64,000 nucleotides of DNA from RGIG4034 sp045628945 (GTDB taxonomy: Bacteria; Bacillota; Clostridia; Lachnospirales; Lachnospiraceae): the NCBI GenBank assembly GCA_045628945.1, contig JAZQQG010000016.1, positions 1 through 64,000 on the forward strand. The letters run 5' to 3'. Shown one piece after another: positions 17,754 through 25,271 of the stretch; the first letter of the stretch is position 1; each line of letters begins with the position of its first letter. The notes beneath the pieces were generated by a model. That model saw nothing but the letters and a program-made list of their open reading frames with translations. It was not told the DNA's origin and made no database searches. Both the position numbers and the translations under genes were made by a program.

Positions 17754-18797
17754 CTACATCACCAAAAATGCTGTTTTACGAACGCCTTCAAGTTTACTAA
17801 TGTCATTCAACCGTCCATTTGCTAATGCATCATCAAACGGTATATATTCATTTACCATAATGTTTTTTGCCAAAAGCGAATTTACTGCGCCACGATTAAA
17901 TTTGTTACAAATTGTGTAATACTTATCTGCATTGACCCCGTTAAGGTTTCGCATCAGCAAGCCGGTTTTCTTGGCAAATAAATCTGTCTGTTCTGTGATA
18001 ACCATGACCTTATTGGCTATATCAAACAACCGAATGCTATCTTCCGAAACAACATTCTCAAGATCTACAACGATATAGTCATAATCCCCACTCTTCTGCG
18101 CCTCCAATACAATCTGCTCATATATCGCAAAAGATAAGCCTAATGACATAAGTCCCATTTTAAATGGCGGTAAATAGTGAAATTTTTCATATCGAATACA
18201 ATGTTTGAAATCTTTGTACTTTACTTCTCCCATTGTAAATTGTCCATATAACTCATTTGATTGAATGCAAGAATCATCCTGCATAAAATACTGAAACGTT
18301 TGAAGATAACTTGCATTAATATAAAGCGTTCTCTTTCTGTTTTCAGATAAACAAGAAGCAATCCCCATAGCAACAGTCGTCTTTCCAGCACCACCATATG
18401 CTGAAGCAACTGTAATTACTTGGGGTTCATTCTCACCGTCCGAAGAAGTCGCTGACAACTCAGGGCAGGAGCCAATAATAATGTTAATTAATTCCTTGAG
18501 ATTGGAATATTTATATAAAAGCGTTACATCAGTTACTCCATATAAATCTGTTTCCTCTTGTTCTGTCAGTATAAATACATGTGTAAAATCATGTCTTAAT
18601 ATTCCATCGTTATATAAGTTTTCCGATATCACAAGAACATCGCCACTTTGTGGTGTCTGCAAAAGCTTGCAAAAATAATCCTTATTTGTGATAATGACCA
18701 AATCAATTCTGTCAAAAAACTTCTCAGCAAAACGAGTCATGATAGGAATTACATAACCATAATCCTCATCTGCAATAATTACTCTTGTTCTATTCAT
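17754..18797 (-). CDS. CpaE/MinD-like ATPase with receiver-like N-terminus
   Basis: 347 residues. The N-terminal about 115 residues look like a degenerate receiver or Rossmann domain (TRVIIADEDYGYV at the start). The second part is a MinD/CpaE-type P-loop ATPase with the deviant Walker A YGGAGKTTVA (about residues 128-138) and a later DYIVVDLENV Walker B. Such ATPases localise or assemble envelope machines, for example CpaE in tight-adherence pili; a CpaE-like gene is found in a number of clostridial type VII loci. It is 11 bp downstream of the DUF6382-FHA gene and abuts the YukD-like gene. The role in secretion is inferred from position. Confidence 0.8.
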   Translation of the reverse strand: MNRTRVIIADEDYGYVIPIMTRFAEKFFDRIDLVIITNKDYFCKLLQTPQSGDVLVISENLYNDGILRHDFTHVFILTEQEETDLYGVTDVTLLYKYSNLKELINIIIGSCPELSATSSDGENEPQVITVASAYGGAGKTTVAMGIASCLSENRKRTLYINASYLQTFQYFMQDDSCIQSNELYGQFTMGEVKYKDFKHCIRYEKFHYLPPFKMGLMSLGLSFAIYEQIVLEAQKSGDYDYIVVDLENVVSEDSIRLFDIANKVMVITEQTDLFAKKTGLLMRNLNGVNADKYYTICNKFNRGAVNSLLAKNIMVNEYIPFDDALANGRLNDISKLEGVRKTAFLVM

Positions 18798-18808
18798 ACT
18801 TCCCCCAA

Positions 18809-19744
18809 TTAGTTTAATTGAAATTCACTATTAGCCATTCGAATCACATCACCCTTTGAGATTTTGTTTCGAACCAAAGGCTTAATTGCAACGCCATTGA
18901 CATAAGTCTTATTTGCACTATTTTCATCAACAATGTAATATGTCACGTTATCACGAATGATGGTACAATGCTTACGACTAATTAAACTATTAAAGGATAT
19001 TATTTCATCAACCAATTCTGGCTTTTTTCCAAGAACTGTCTCCGTGCGATATAAAGATACAGAAAATCTTACGCCAGGATCCGTACATGTTAAGGTTAGT
19101 ACTGCTGCTTCATCCTCTGCCACGGAATCCTGACGTGCTGCAGTCTCCGTAGGCTGTTCAATCTCAACATAATTACCGTAACCAGCATTTGTGATTTTCG
19201 TATATAGATTGCGAAGAGTAATCGCCATATTAGATAGGTCAAAATAGAAGTTATCAATAAATTGATTCCTATTAATAGCTCCAGAATCAATAATTCTTAA
19301 TAGATTCCCTCTCAATTCATTTTCAAAGGCCCCACTATTCTTATTATTGGAGGCTAAAATAGGAATATATACTAAGTGAACCTTGAGAGTATTTAAATCA
19401 ACATAGATTTTATTCCAATCCATATCAAGATTATCACATAACAAAAAACCATTATCCTGAACTTCTATAATCGACGCAAAGAGATTCAGCATAATTGTCA
19501 TAAATACTTCTGATCTCATATTAGATATAACCATAGATAATGGTTTGCAATCATCCGTCAAATACAAAAGTTCCGTGCTACCATTCAAGGATATTTTCAT
19601 GCATCGAACAAAAATGCTGTTCTTATAATTCTGAACCACTTTATATTCAGTGTTGGCAAATGACTTCTCATCATTCAGGACATATCCAAAATTCTGTCCA
19701 CATTCAACCTCCTGAATCATGCCCAGTTCCTTAAACATCTGCAT
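18809..19744 (-). CDS. DUF6382-FHA domain protein, first gene of the type VII operon
   Basis: 311 residues, start ATG at 19744 with GGGGAG nine bases upstream. The N-terminal about 190 residues match the pattern of DUF6382 (a strand ELLYLTDDCKPL, a helical part, then GFLLCDNLDMDWNKIYVDL and VHLVYIP). The order resembles a degenerate kinase lobe. The C-terminal about 95 residues are an FHA domain with VLGKKPELVDE, SRKHC and TYVNG, the canonical phosphothreonine-binding residues. No membrane segment. EssB of classical type VII systems has a cytosolic pseudokinase domain, so this could be a soluble functional stand-in (inference). It leads the operon and is followed 11 bp later by the CpaE-like gene. 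Confidence 0.78.
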   Translation of the reverse strand: MQMFKELGMIQEVECGQNFGYVLNDEKSFANTEYKVVQNYKNSIFVRCMKISLNGSTELLYLTDDCKPLSMVISNMRSEVFMTIMLNLFASIIEVQDNGFLLCDNLDMDWNKIYVDLNTLKVHLVYIPILASNNKNSGAFENELRGNLLRIIDSGAINRNQFIDNFYFDLSNMAITLRNLYTKITNAGYGNYVEIEQPTETAARQDSVAEDEAAVLTLTCTDPGVRFSVSLYRTETVLGKKPELVDEIISFNSLISRKHCTIIRDNVTYYIVDENSANKTYVNGVAIKPLVRNKISKGDVIRMANSEFQLN

Positions 19745-19891
19745 CGATAAAATCTCCCCAAAAACGATTTATTATATTAATCAAAATATCAGATACTATA
19801 TGTTTTCTAATAATGTACTTATATCTATTCCCCAATACAATCCACTCTGCAAAACTGTCCTTTTTACAAGCAAAATTAGTTAAACGGACAT

Positions 19892-19917
19892 AAGACCGCA
19901 TCTGCCGAAGCGGTCTT
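19892..19917 (-). promoter_or_regulatory. Leader hairpin upstream of the type VII operon
   Basis: Arms AAGACCGC and GCGGTCTT (8 bp) with a 10-base loop. On the minus strand no U-run follows, so it is more likely a leader structure or part of a dispersed repeat than a terminator. It would lie inside the leader if the promoter at 19933-19961 is used. Confidence 0.4.
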
Positions 19918-19932
19918 TCTATTGGGTGGTTA

Positions 19933-19961
19933 ATTGTTTTAGTAAGGTGTATTCCTGTCAA
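19933..19961 (-). promoter_or_regulatory. Possible promoter of the type VII operon, -35 inside a hairpin loop
   Basis: On the minus strand TTGACA (19956-19961) is followed after 17 bases by AACAAT (19933-19938). The -35 is perfect, the -10 is only 4 of 6. The TTGACA falls across the loop of the 16-bp inverted repeat, so a protein bound to that repeat would block it. The leader would be about 180 bases. Confidence 0.35.
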
Positions 19962-19976
19962 GGAATACACCTTACT
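19941..19976. repeat. Perfect 16-bp inverted repeat, possible operator
   Basis: AGTAAGGTGTATTCCT (19941-19956), a 4-base loop, then AGGAATACACCTTACT (19961-19976). It has the same plan (perfect stem, 4-base loop) as the hairpin at 12595-12624 but a different sequence. It could be an operator for the type VII operon or an RNA hairpin. Confidence 0.7.
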
Positions 19977-19996
19977 GATATACTACGTAGTATATC
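19977..19996. promoter_or_regulatory. Perfect 20-bp palindrome, candidate regulator binding site
   Basis: GATATACTACGTAGTATATC is fully self-complementary and directly abuts the 16-bp inverted repeat. Symmetry and length fit a dimeric repressor site upstream of the type VII operon. The cognate regulator is not evident in the window. Confidence 0.5.
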
Positions 19997-20046
19997 GCGA
20001 TGAGGCGCCATGAATCATGCTCCGCCACAAGGATTTCCGGGACAGC

Positions 20047-20081
20047 AAAAAAGCACCTATGCTTCATAAAAGCACAGGTGC
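20047..20081 (-). terminator. Rho-independent terminator of the AgrC/AgrA-like operon
   Basis: On the minus strand GCACCTGTGCT, a 7-base loop, then AGCATAGGTGC (one mismatch/wobble) followed by TTTTTT. It lies 25 bp past the stop of the sensor kinase. Confidence 0.85.
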
Positions 20082-20105
20082 CTGATCATTCCTGTCTGAT
20101 GTTAA

Positions 20106-21395
20106 TTAATGGACATTACTATTTTCGATGGAGATCTCCATACGGTACTTTTTCTCTTCTTTGAACCATTCGAAGGTACCATTCTGGTTCTGCGCGATAC
20201 TACCCAGAATCTCACGACCATAACCTCGTCTTGTGGATTTTACCGGCATATCTGCATAAGTATTCTCTTCAATGATATGCAGATAGTCGCCGCGAAGAGC
20301 CGCGGTCAGCTGAATCTTCTTTTCCTCTTCACACCGCTCTGTTGCCGCAATAGAATTGCGCAGGATGTTGGAGAAGACGCTACAGGTCGTCACTGGGTCA
20401 ATCTTAAGTGGTTCATAGATGGCGATATCCAGTTCCAAGGTGATACCGCGCTCTGCACAGAGACGCTCATTCTCAGCTAAGATTGCATTGACGATTGGGT
20501 CGGCGCAATACTCGTATTCCTTCGTAAGTGCTACGTAATCGGTCAGTCGCTTCAGAATCTCCGCCATGCGCTCCATTTCGCCCTTTTTATTCAGTTCTGC
20601 TAAGAGAATGAACTGTTCATTCAGGTCGTGACGAATCTTCGCAAGCTCATTGCGACGGGCTTCGATATCTTCATAATGTTTCGCTTCGATATTTCTCGCA
20701 TTCTCCATCTCAAGAATGTGGCGGTTCATCTCATTCATCTGTTGCTGATGTATAAGCGTAATCATCAGTGCGATATCCGCGAGGAAACCGATTGCCGCTC
20801 CGATAAAGATAACGGCGTAGCTCTCCGTACTCATGAACATTACATTTTCTTCATAGGCAATAATAAAAATAGCCTGACTGATAGGGAATGCAATGAACAT
20901 CAATGCTGTCTTAATACGGACATTAACCTCCTTCATCATGAAGCGTTTCCAGACCATAAGCACGATGAAATACACGACATTTACTACTGTTCCATCGACG
21001 ATACTTACTGTGAAGATTGTGGGGTTGTCGAAAGAACTCATTTCCGCGTGTGAGAATTTACCCTGAAACGGAAGGAATACAATCAACTCTGCGATAAAAC
21101 CTACCATCTCCTGGATTACTATGAAGAGTATTTTTTTACTTAAGCTACCCTTCATCATAACATGCAGGTAGACCACGCAAGATACGATTAACGCTACCAA
21201 CACGGTATAACGGACCACTAAGATATGATTCCAAAAGAATCGGCATAGGCAGAGCGGGAGGGTCAATAGGAAGAACCACATGGCCTCAGTAAACTTACTG
21301 CGATTCTTCTTACTTTCAAAGGCCGAGACCATGATATAGTTCAAACTGAATTCTATCATCAGCGAAACGATTAAATAGATTATTCTTAATATCAT
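20106..21395 (-). CDS. AgrC-like GHKL sensor histidine kinase
   Basis: 429 residues. The first about 200 form six or so membrane helices, then a charged coil (about 210-240). A DHp segment with RHDLNEQF follows (His about residue 255), in place of the classical SHELRTP box, as in the HPK10/AgrC class. The C-terminal part is a GHKL ATPase with SNILRNSIAATE as N-box and GYGREILGSIA near the G-box. Its start overlaps the stop of the LytTR regulator by 4 bp (ATGA), so the pair is translationally coupled. These kinases usually sense peptides or membrane signals. No AgrB/AgrD gene is present nearby. It lies just upstream, in map terms, of the type VII operon, so control of that operon is possible but unproven. 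Confidence 0.88.
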   Translation of the reverse strand: MILRIIYLIVSLMIEFSLNYIMVSAFESKKNRSKFTEAMWFFLLTLPLCLCRFFWNHILVVRYTVLVALIVSCVVYLHVMMKGSLSKKILFIVIQEMVGFIAELIVFLPFQGKFSHAEMSSFDNPTIFTVSIVDGTVVNVVYFIVLMVWKRFMMKEVNVRIKTALMFIAFPISQAIFIIAYEENVMFMSTESYAVIFIGAAIGFLADIALMITLIHQQQMNEMNRHILEMENARNIEAKHYEDIEARRNELAKIRHDLNEQFILLAELNKKGEMERMAEILKRLTDYVALTKEYEYCADPIVNAILAENERLCAERGITLELDIAIYEPLKIDPVTTCSVFSNILRNSIAATERCEEEKKIQLTAALRGDYLHIIEENTYADMPVKSTRRGYGREILGSIAQNQNGTFEWFKEEKKYRMEISIENSNVH

Positions 21396-22105
21396 AATAA
21401 CTGGCTCCTCACATATCTTAAGTATTGATCACGACAATCGCGACTCTGCTTCTTACTGACTGGTAATTGGATGGCTCCATGTAGCTGCACGGACTGGCTG
21501 TCCAGTTTCTCGACATAATCCATGTTGATAACGAAGCTCTTGTGAATTCGAAGGAAATAGTCCGGTAAGCGCCGCATAATGGAATCTAACTTCTCATAGA
21601 TGGTATAGACCTCATTCTCTGTATGGAAAAGAACCTGATGGGCACTACTCTCAATGTAGACGACTCGACTCAACTCAATGGTCTGCGTAAGACCCTTGCA
21701 CTGTAGAGATATTCTTTTCCCTTGATTCAAGGCAATGATGCGGGACGCTTTCTGCAACAATAACATGAGATTCTCTTCGCGAACCGGTTTCACAAGATAT
21801 CCACACAGGTTCACATCTTTTAAGAATATACTCTGAGAGAAGCGGTCGTTGTATGCCGTCACGTAGATAATCTGTGTATCCGGACACTGTTTGCACAACT
21901 TTGCTGCATAATCGATCCCATTCAATCGTTCATTCCACTCGATATCCATAAAGACAATATCATAGGAATCCCCCTTGGAAACCGCCGCCCAGAAGGATTC
22001 TAACGAATCATAAGAATTACATTCCGATATCTGCTTTTGGGGCTCAAGAAGCTTATATAATTGTTCAATGAATACAGGTTCGTCATCACAGATTGCTACT
22101 CGCAT
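21392..22105 (-). CDS. LytTR-family response regulator (AgrA-like)
   Basis: 237 residues. The receiver domain (about 1-120) has the acidic pair CDDEP, the phospho-acceptor in DIVFMDIEW (Asp about 55), YVTAYND and the lysine in GYLVKPV. The C-terminal about 100 residues are a LytTR DNA-binding domain (VVYIESSAHQVLFHTEN, FLRIHKSFVINMDYV). Start ATG at 22105 lies behind GGGAG. LytTR regulators bind pairs of direct repeats. First gene of a two-gene operon with the GHKL kinase; a near-consensus promoter lies just upstream at 22147-22175. Confidence 0.93.
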   Translation of the reverse strand: MRVAICDDEPVFIEQLYKLLEPQKQISECNSYDSLESFWAAVSKGDSYDIVFMDIEWNERLNGIDYAAKLCKQCPDTQIIYVTAYNDRFSQSIFLKDVNLCGYLVKPVREENLMLLLQKASRIIALNQGKRISLQCKGLTQTIELSRVVYIESSAHQVLFHTENEVYTIYEKLDSIMRRLPDYFLRIHKSFVINMDYVEKLDSQSVQLHGAIQLPVSKKQSRDCRDQYLRYVRSQLL

Positions 22106-22146
22106 ATCTTCTCCCTTCTAATGTTTCAGAGGATTAATCTCAATTT

Positions 22147-22175
22147 ATACTAATGAACTCCCGCCAACTTGTCAA
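22147..22175 (-). promoter_or_regulatory. Sigma-A-type promoter of the LytTR/AgrC-like operon
   Basis: On the minus strand TTGACA (22170-22175), a 17-bp spacer and TAGTAT (22147-22152). The start of transcription would be near 22140, giving a leader of about 35 bases. It directly abuts the decarboxylase operon terminator. Confidence 0.75.
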
Positions 22176-22209
22176 GAAAAAGGCAGCCGCGAAACTTCGC
22201 GACTGCCTT
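22174..22209 (-). terminator. Rho-independent terminator of the sodium-pump decarboxylase operon
   Basis: On the minus strand AAGGCAGTCGCGAA, short loop, TTCGCGGCTGCCTT followed by TTTCTT. One mismatch in a stem of about 14 bp. Located 40 bp beyond the oadA stop. Confidence 0.9.
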
Positions 22210-22248
22210 AATGGATACACTATAAATTCGGCTGGTTTTCGAACCAAA

Positions 22249-23685
22249 TTATACAGGATATGCGCCGTTCTTCTTGTCAGCTTCGGTAAGGTCAACCTTC
22301 TCCTGCTGTGCCTGACGGTACTTGAAGTAATCGGTAGCAACCTGAGGGAACAGAGCGAAAGATAATACGTCCTCCTCCTGCTGCTTCCATTCCTTCATCT
22401 CTGCTTCGATCGTAGCAAGCTCGGGCTCGGTATGACCGGTAGCTTCTGCGGAACGAGCGGTAGAACGCTTCTCGCCGGGAATAACCTTGTCGATTACTTC
22501 CTGGTTCATGGGCTTAACGGTCTGGCCGTAGTTACCACGAAGCAGATCCTTAAACTCGCCGGTAGCCATCTTGTATCTCTCACCCATTAATACGTTGAAA
22601 ATTGCCTGAGTACCAACAATCTGGGAAGAAGGCGTAACAAGAGGGGGCTCACCACAGTCCTTACGAACGCGAGGAATCTCCTCAAGCACTTCGTTGAACT
22701 TGTCTTCTGCGTGCTGCTCTTTTAACTGGGATACCATGTTGGAGAGCATACCGCCGGGTACCTGATACAGAAGGGTCTTAATGTTAACGCCAAGAACCTT
22801 GGTGTTAAGGAGGCCGCTCTTCAGGCACTCATCTCTGTAAGGAGCAAAGTAGTTAGCAATCTCTGCCAGTAAGTTCTGGTCAAATCCGGTATCGTAAGGA
22901 GTACCACGGAAGGTCTCAACCATAACTTCGGTTGCCGGCTGGGAGGTTCCCAGTGCAAAAGGAGACATTGCACAGTCAATTACATCTACGCCTGCCTCTA
23001 CAGCCTTTAAATAGGTCATGGAAGCAACACCGGAGGTGTAATGAGTATGTAACTGAATCGGAAGCTTGGTGCTCTCCTTAAGGGTCTTAACAAGCTCTGC
23101 AGCCTTATAAGGAACTAACAGACCTGCCATATCCTTAATACAGATGGAATCAGCACCCATCTCCTCGATCTTCTTAGCCATATCAGCCCAGTAATCGAGG
23201 GTGTAAGCATCGCCAAGGGTGTAGGACAGAGCAAGCTGAGCCTCACCACGGCCTTCCTGCTTCTTAATCTTGTTGGTAGCATCTACTGCTGGCTGAAGGT
23301 TACGAATATCGTTTAAGCAGTCGAAAATACGAATGATATCAATACCATTTGCAATCGACTTCTCAACGAATGCGTATACAACGTCATCTGCGTAAGGACG
23401 ATATCCTAAGATATTCTGTCCACGGAATAACATCTGTAACTTAGTGTTCTTCGCAATATCACGAATCTTACGAAGTCTCTCCCAGGGATCTTCCTTCAGG
23501 AAACGAAGGGATGCATCGAAGGTTGCACCTCCCCAACACTCCAGAGAGTGGTAACCTACCTGATCCAGCTTATCCAGAATAGGAAGCATGATCTCGGTGG
23601 GCATTCTGGTTGCGATCAGAGACTGATGCGCATCACGTAATACGGTTTCGGTAATACCAATTGGTTTTTTAACAATATCAGCCAT
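22249..23685 (-). CDS. oadA: Oxaloacetate decarboxylase alpha/pyruvate carboxylase subunit B-type carboxyltransferase
   Basis: 478 residues, the length of OadA/PycB without its own biotinyl domain. The HMGL-like TIM barrel has the metal-binding start TETVLRDAHQSL, the typical CWGGATFD, IRIFDCLND and LHTHYTSG motifs. The C-terminal about 180 residues form the conserved carboxylase domain (VPGGMLSNM). It moves the carboxyl group of oxaloacetate (or a related keto acid) to biotin. The biotin is on a separate carrier encoded in the same operon, and the beta subunit then releases CO2 while exporting sodium. Last gene of the operon, 15 bp after oadB. It could instead act as pyruvate carboxylase subunit B, but no biotin carboxylase gene is nearby. 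Confidence 0.9.
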   Translation of the reverse strand: MADIVKKPIGITETVLRDAHQSLIATRMPTEIMLPILDKLDQVGYHSLECWGGATFDASLRFLKEDPWERLRKIRDIAKNTKLQMLFRGQNILGYRPYADDVVYAFVEKSIANGIDIIRIFDCLNDIRNLQPAVDATNKIKKQEGRGEAQLALSYTLGDAYTLDYWADMAKKIEEMGADSICIKDMAGLLVPYKAAELVKTLKESTKLPIQLHTHYTSGVASMTYLKAVEAGVDVIDCAMSPFALGTSQPATEVMVETFRGTPYDTGFDQNLLAEIANYFAPYRDECLKSGLLNTKVLGVNIKTLLYQVPGGMLSNMVSQLKEQHAEDKFNEVLEEIPRVRKDCGEPPLVTPSSQIVGTQAIFNVLMGERYKMATGEFKDLLRGNYGQTVKPMNQEVIDKVIPGEKRSTARSAEATGHTEPELATIEAEMKEWKQQEEDVLSFALFPQVATDYFKYRQAQQEKVDLTEADKKNGAYPV

Positions 23686-23700
23686 TTCTATCCTCCCTAA

Positions 23701-24846
23701 TTAAATACCGAAGATTGCCATGAAGGTACCTGCAGCAACTGCAGTACCAACTACACCGGCTACGTTCGGTCCCATAGCATGCATTAATAAGAAGTTGGTG
23801 GGATCAGCTTCCGCACCGACCTTCTGAGATACTCTGGCGGCCATAGGAACGGCGGAAACGCCGGCAGAACCGATCAGAGGATTTACCTTACCATGGGTCA
23901 AGATACACATAATCTTACCGAAGATAACACCGGCCGCGGTACCGAATGCAAAGGCTACAAGACCTAATGCAACGATCTTAAGAGTGGTAACATTTAAGAA
24001 TGCTTCGGCACTGGTGGTAGCACCTACGGAAGTACCCAGTAAGATAACTACGATATACATTAACGCATTGGAAGCAGTCTCGGTTAACTGTCTTACGACA
24101 CCGGACTCCTTGAAGAGGTTACCTAACATTAACATACCGATCAGAGGAGCGGTGGTAGGTAAGATCAAGCATACGATAATGGTAACGATGATAGGGAAGA
24201 GAATCTTCTCAAGCTTGGTAACAGTACGAAGCTGCTGCATCTTGATTGCTCTCTCCTTCTTCGTGGTAAGAGCCTTCATAATAGGCGGCTGGATAATCGG
24301 AACGAGGGACATATAGGAATATGCCGCAACGGCGATCGGTCCAAGGAGTGCGGTCTGACCCAGCTTACCTGCAAGGAAGATGGAGGTAGGACCGTCGGCA
24401 CCACCGATAATGGATACAGCTGCTGCAGCCTTATCGTTGAAGCCAAGTGCGATTGCACCAAAGTAAGCAGCGAAAATACCGAACTGAGCTGCTGCACCGA
24501 GCAAGAAGCTCTTGGGGTTTGCAATGAGGGGACCGAAATCGGTCATCGCACCTACACCCATGAAAATCAAGGACGGCAAGATCGACCACTCATCCATGAG
24601 GTAGAAATAGTACAGTAAGCCACCTGCGGATCCGTCATCACCGATAGGTTTGATAATGTCGGGATAAATGTTTACCAGTAACATACCAAAAGCAATGGGT
24701 AATAACAGAAGGGGCTCATATTCTTTTTTGATCGCTAAGTATAAGAAGATACATGCTACCAGAATCATTACAACATTGCCCCACGTCATCGTGAAGAATG
24801 CAGTCTGGTGAATCAGATTACTTAACGTCTCTGCAATATAAGACAT
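23701..24846 (-). CDS. oadB: Sodium-translocating decarboxylase beta subunit
   Basis: 381 residues with about ten membrane segments. The family hallmark IGGADGPTSIF lies in the middle and a second conserved stretch GSAGVSAVPMAARVSQ near the end, which includes residues known to bind sodium in OadB/MmdB/GcdB. It decarboxylates carboxybiotin and couples this to sodium export, giving energy to an anaerobe. It lies 15 bp before oadA and 40 bp after the biotin carrier gene. The subfamily (oxaloacetate, methylmalonyl-CoA or glutaconyl-CoA) cannot be told from this subunit alone. Confidence 0.95.
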   Translation of the reverse strand: MSYIAETLSNLIHQTAFFTMTWGNVVMILVACIFLYLAIKKEYEPLLLLPIAFGMLLVNIYPDIIKPIGDDGSAGGLLYYFYLMDEWSILPSLIFMGVGAMTDFGPLIANPKSFLLGAAAQFGIFAAYFGAIALGFNDKAAAAVSIIGGADGPTSIFLAGKLGQTALLGPIAVAAYSYMSLVPIIQPPIMKALTTKKERAIKMQQLRTVTKLEKILFPIIVTIIVCLILPTTAPLIGMLMLGNLFKESGVVRQLTETASNALMYIVVILLGTSVGATTSAEAFLNVTTLKIVALGLVAFAFGTAAGVIFGKIMCILTHGKVNPLIGSAGVSAVPMAARVSQKVGAEADPTNFLLMHAMGPNVAGVVGTAVAAGTFMAIFGI

Positions 24847-24886
24847 TCTTTTGACCTCCTATTGTAATCGAAGCAAGCTACCTCGA

Positions 24887-25255
24887 TTAGTTTAAAGTAG
24901 CTAATACAGCACCGGACTCAACTGCATCACCGACATTTACATCGATGCTTGCTACGGTACCGTCTTCGGGAGCAACAACAGGGATCTCCATCTTCATAGC
25001 CACAAGGATAACAATGGTGTCACCCTTCTTAACAGCCTGGCCAACCTTAGCTTCTACCTTGAATACCTTACCTGCGGCACCACCGGTAACCTTCTTGGAA
25101 CCGGCACCTGCGCTTGCCTTAGGAGCGGCAGCGGGAGCAGCCTTAGGAGCAGCCTTGGGAGCAGCAACGGGAGCAGCGCTAACTGCACCTGCAGCACCCT
25201 CTTCTACAGTTACATCATATACATTTCCGTTTACGGTAATGGTATAGTTCTTCAT
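24887..25255 (-). CDS. Biotin carboxyl carrier protein of the decarboxylase complex
   Basis: 122 residues from the ATG at 25255, which has AGGAGG at eight bases; a longer frame extends upstream into the previous gene and is rejected. N-terminal strands (MKNYTITVNGNVYDV) are followed by a flexible Ala/Pro/Lys linker of about 40 residues, then a biotinyl domain with the AMKM biotinylation motif (Lys about 88). It is the swinging arm carrying carboxybiotin between the carboxyltransferases and the membrane beta subunit. Confidence 0.95.
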   Translation of the reverse strand: MKNYTITVNGNVYDVTVEEGAAGAVSAAPVAAPKAAPKAAPAAAPKASAGAGSKKVTGGAAGKVFKVEAKVGQAVKKGDTIVILVAMKMEIPVVAPEDGTVASIDVNVGDAVESGAVLATLN

Positions 25256-25271
25256 TTTCATTTCCTCCTGA

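Larger units (their letters stand above)
19745..20105. other. Regulatory spacer between the type VII operon and the AgrC-like kinase gene
   Basis: 361 bp without a supported gene. From right to left on the plus map it holds the terminator of the AgrC-like gene (20047-20081), a 20-bp perfect palindrome (19977-19996), a 16-bp perfect hairpin (19941-19976), a leader hairpin (19892-19917) and an AT-rich leader to the start at 19744. A short minus-strand reading frame (19731-19970) crosses these repeats and is judged non-coding. Confidence 0.6.

Noticed and set aside
19731..19970. 79-codon minus-strand open frame upstream of the type VII operon
   Set aside because: It crosses the inverted repeats and leader hairpin, overlaps the start of the FHA gene, and has no proper ribosome site or protein-like composition.
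22249..23685. oadA as true pyruvate carboxylase subunit B
   Set aside because: No biotin carboxylase gene nearby and a sodium-pump beta subunit is in the same operon, so decarboxylase is the better call.
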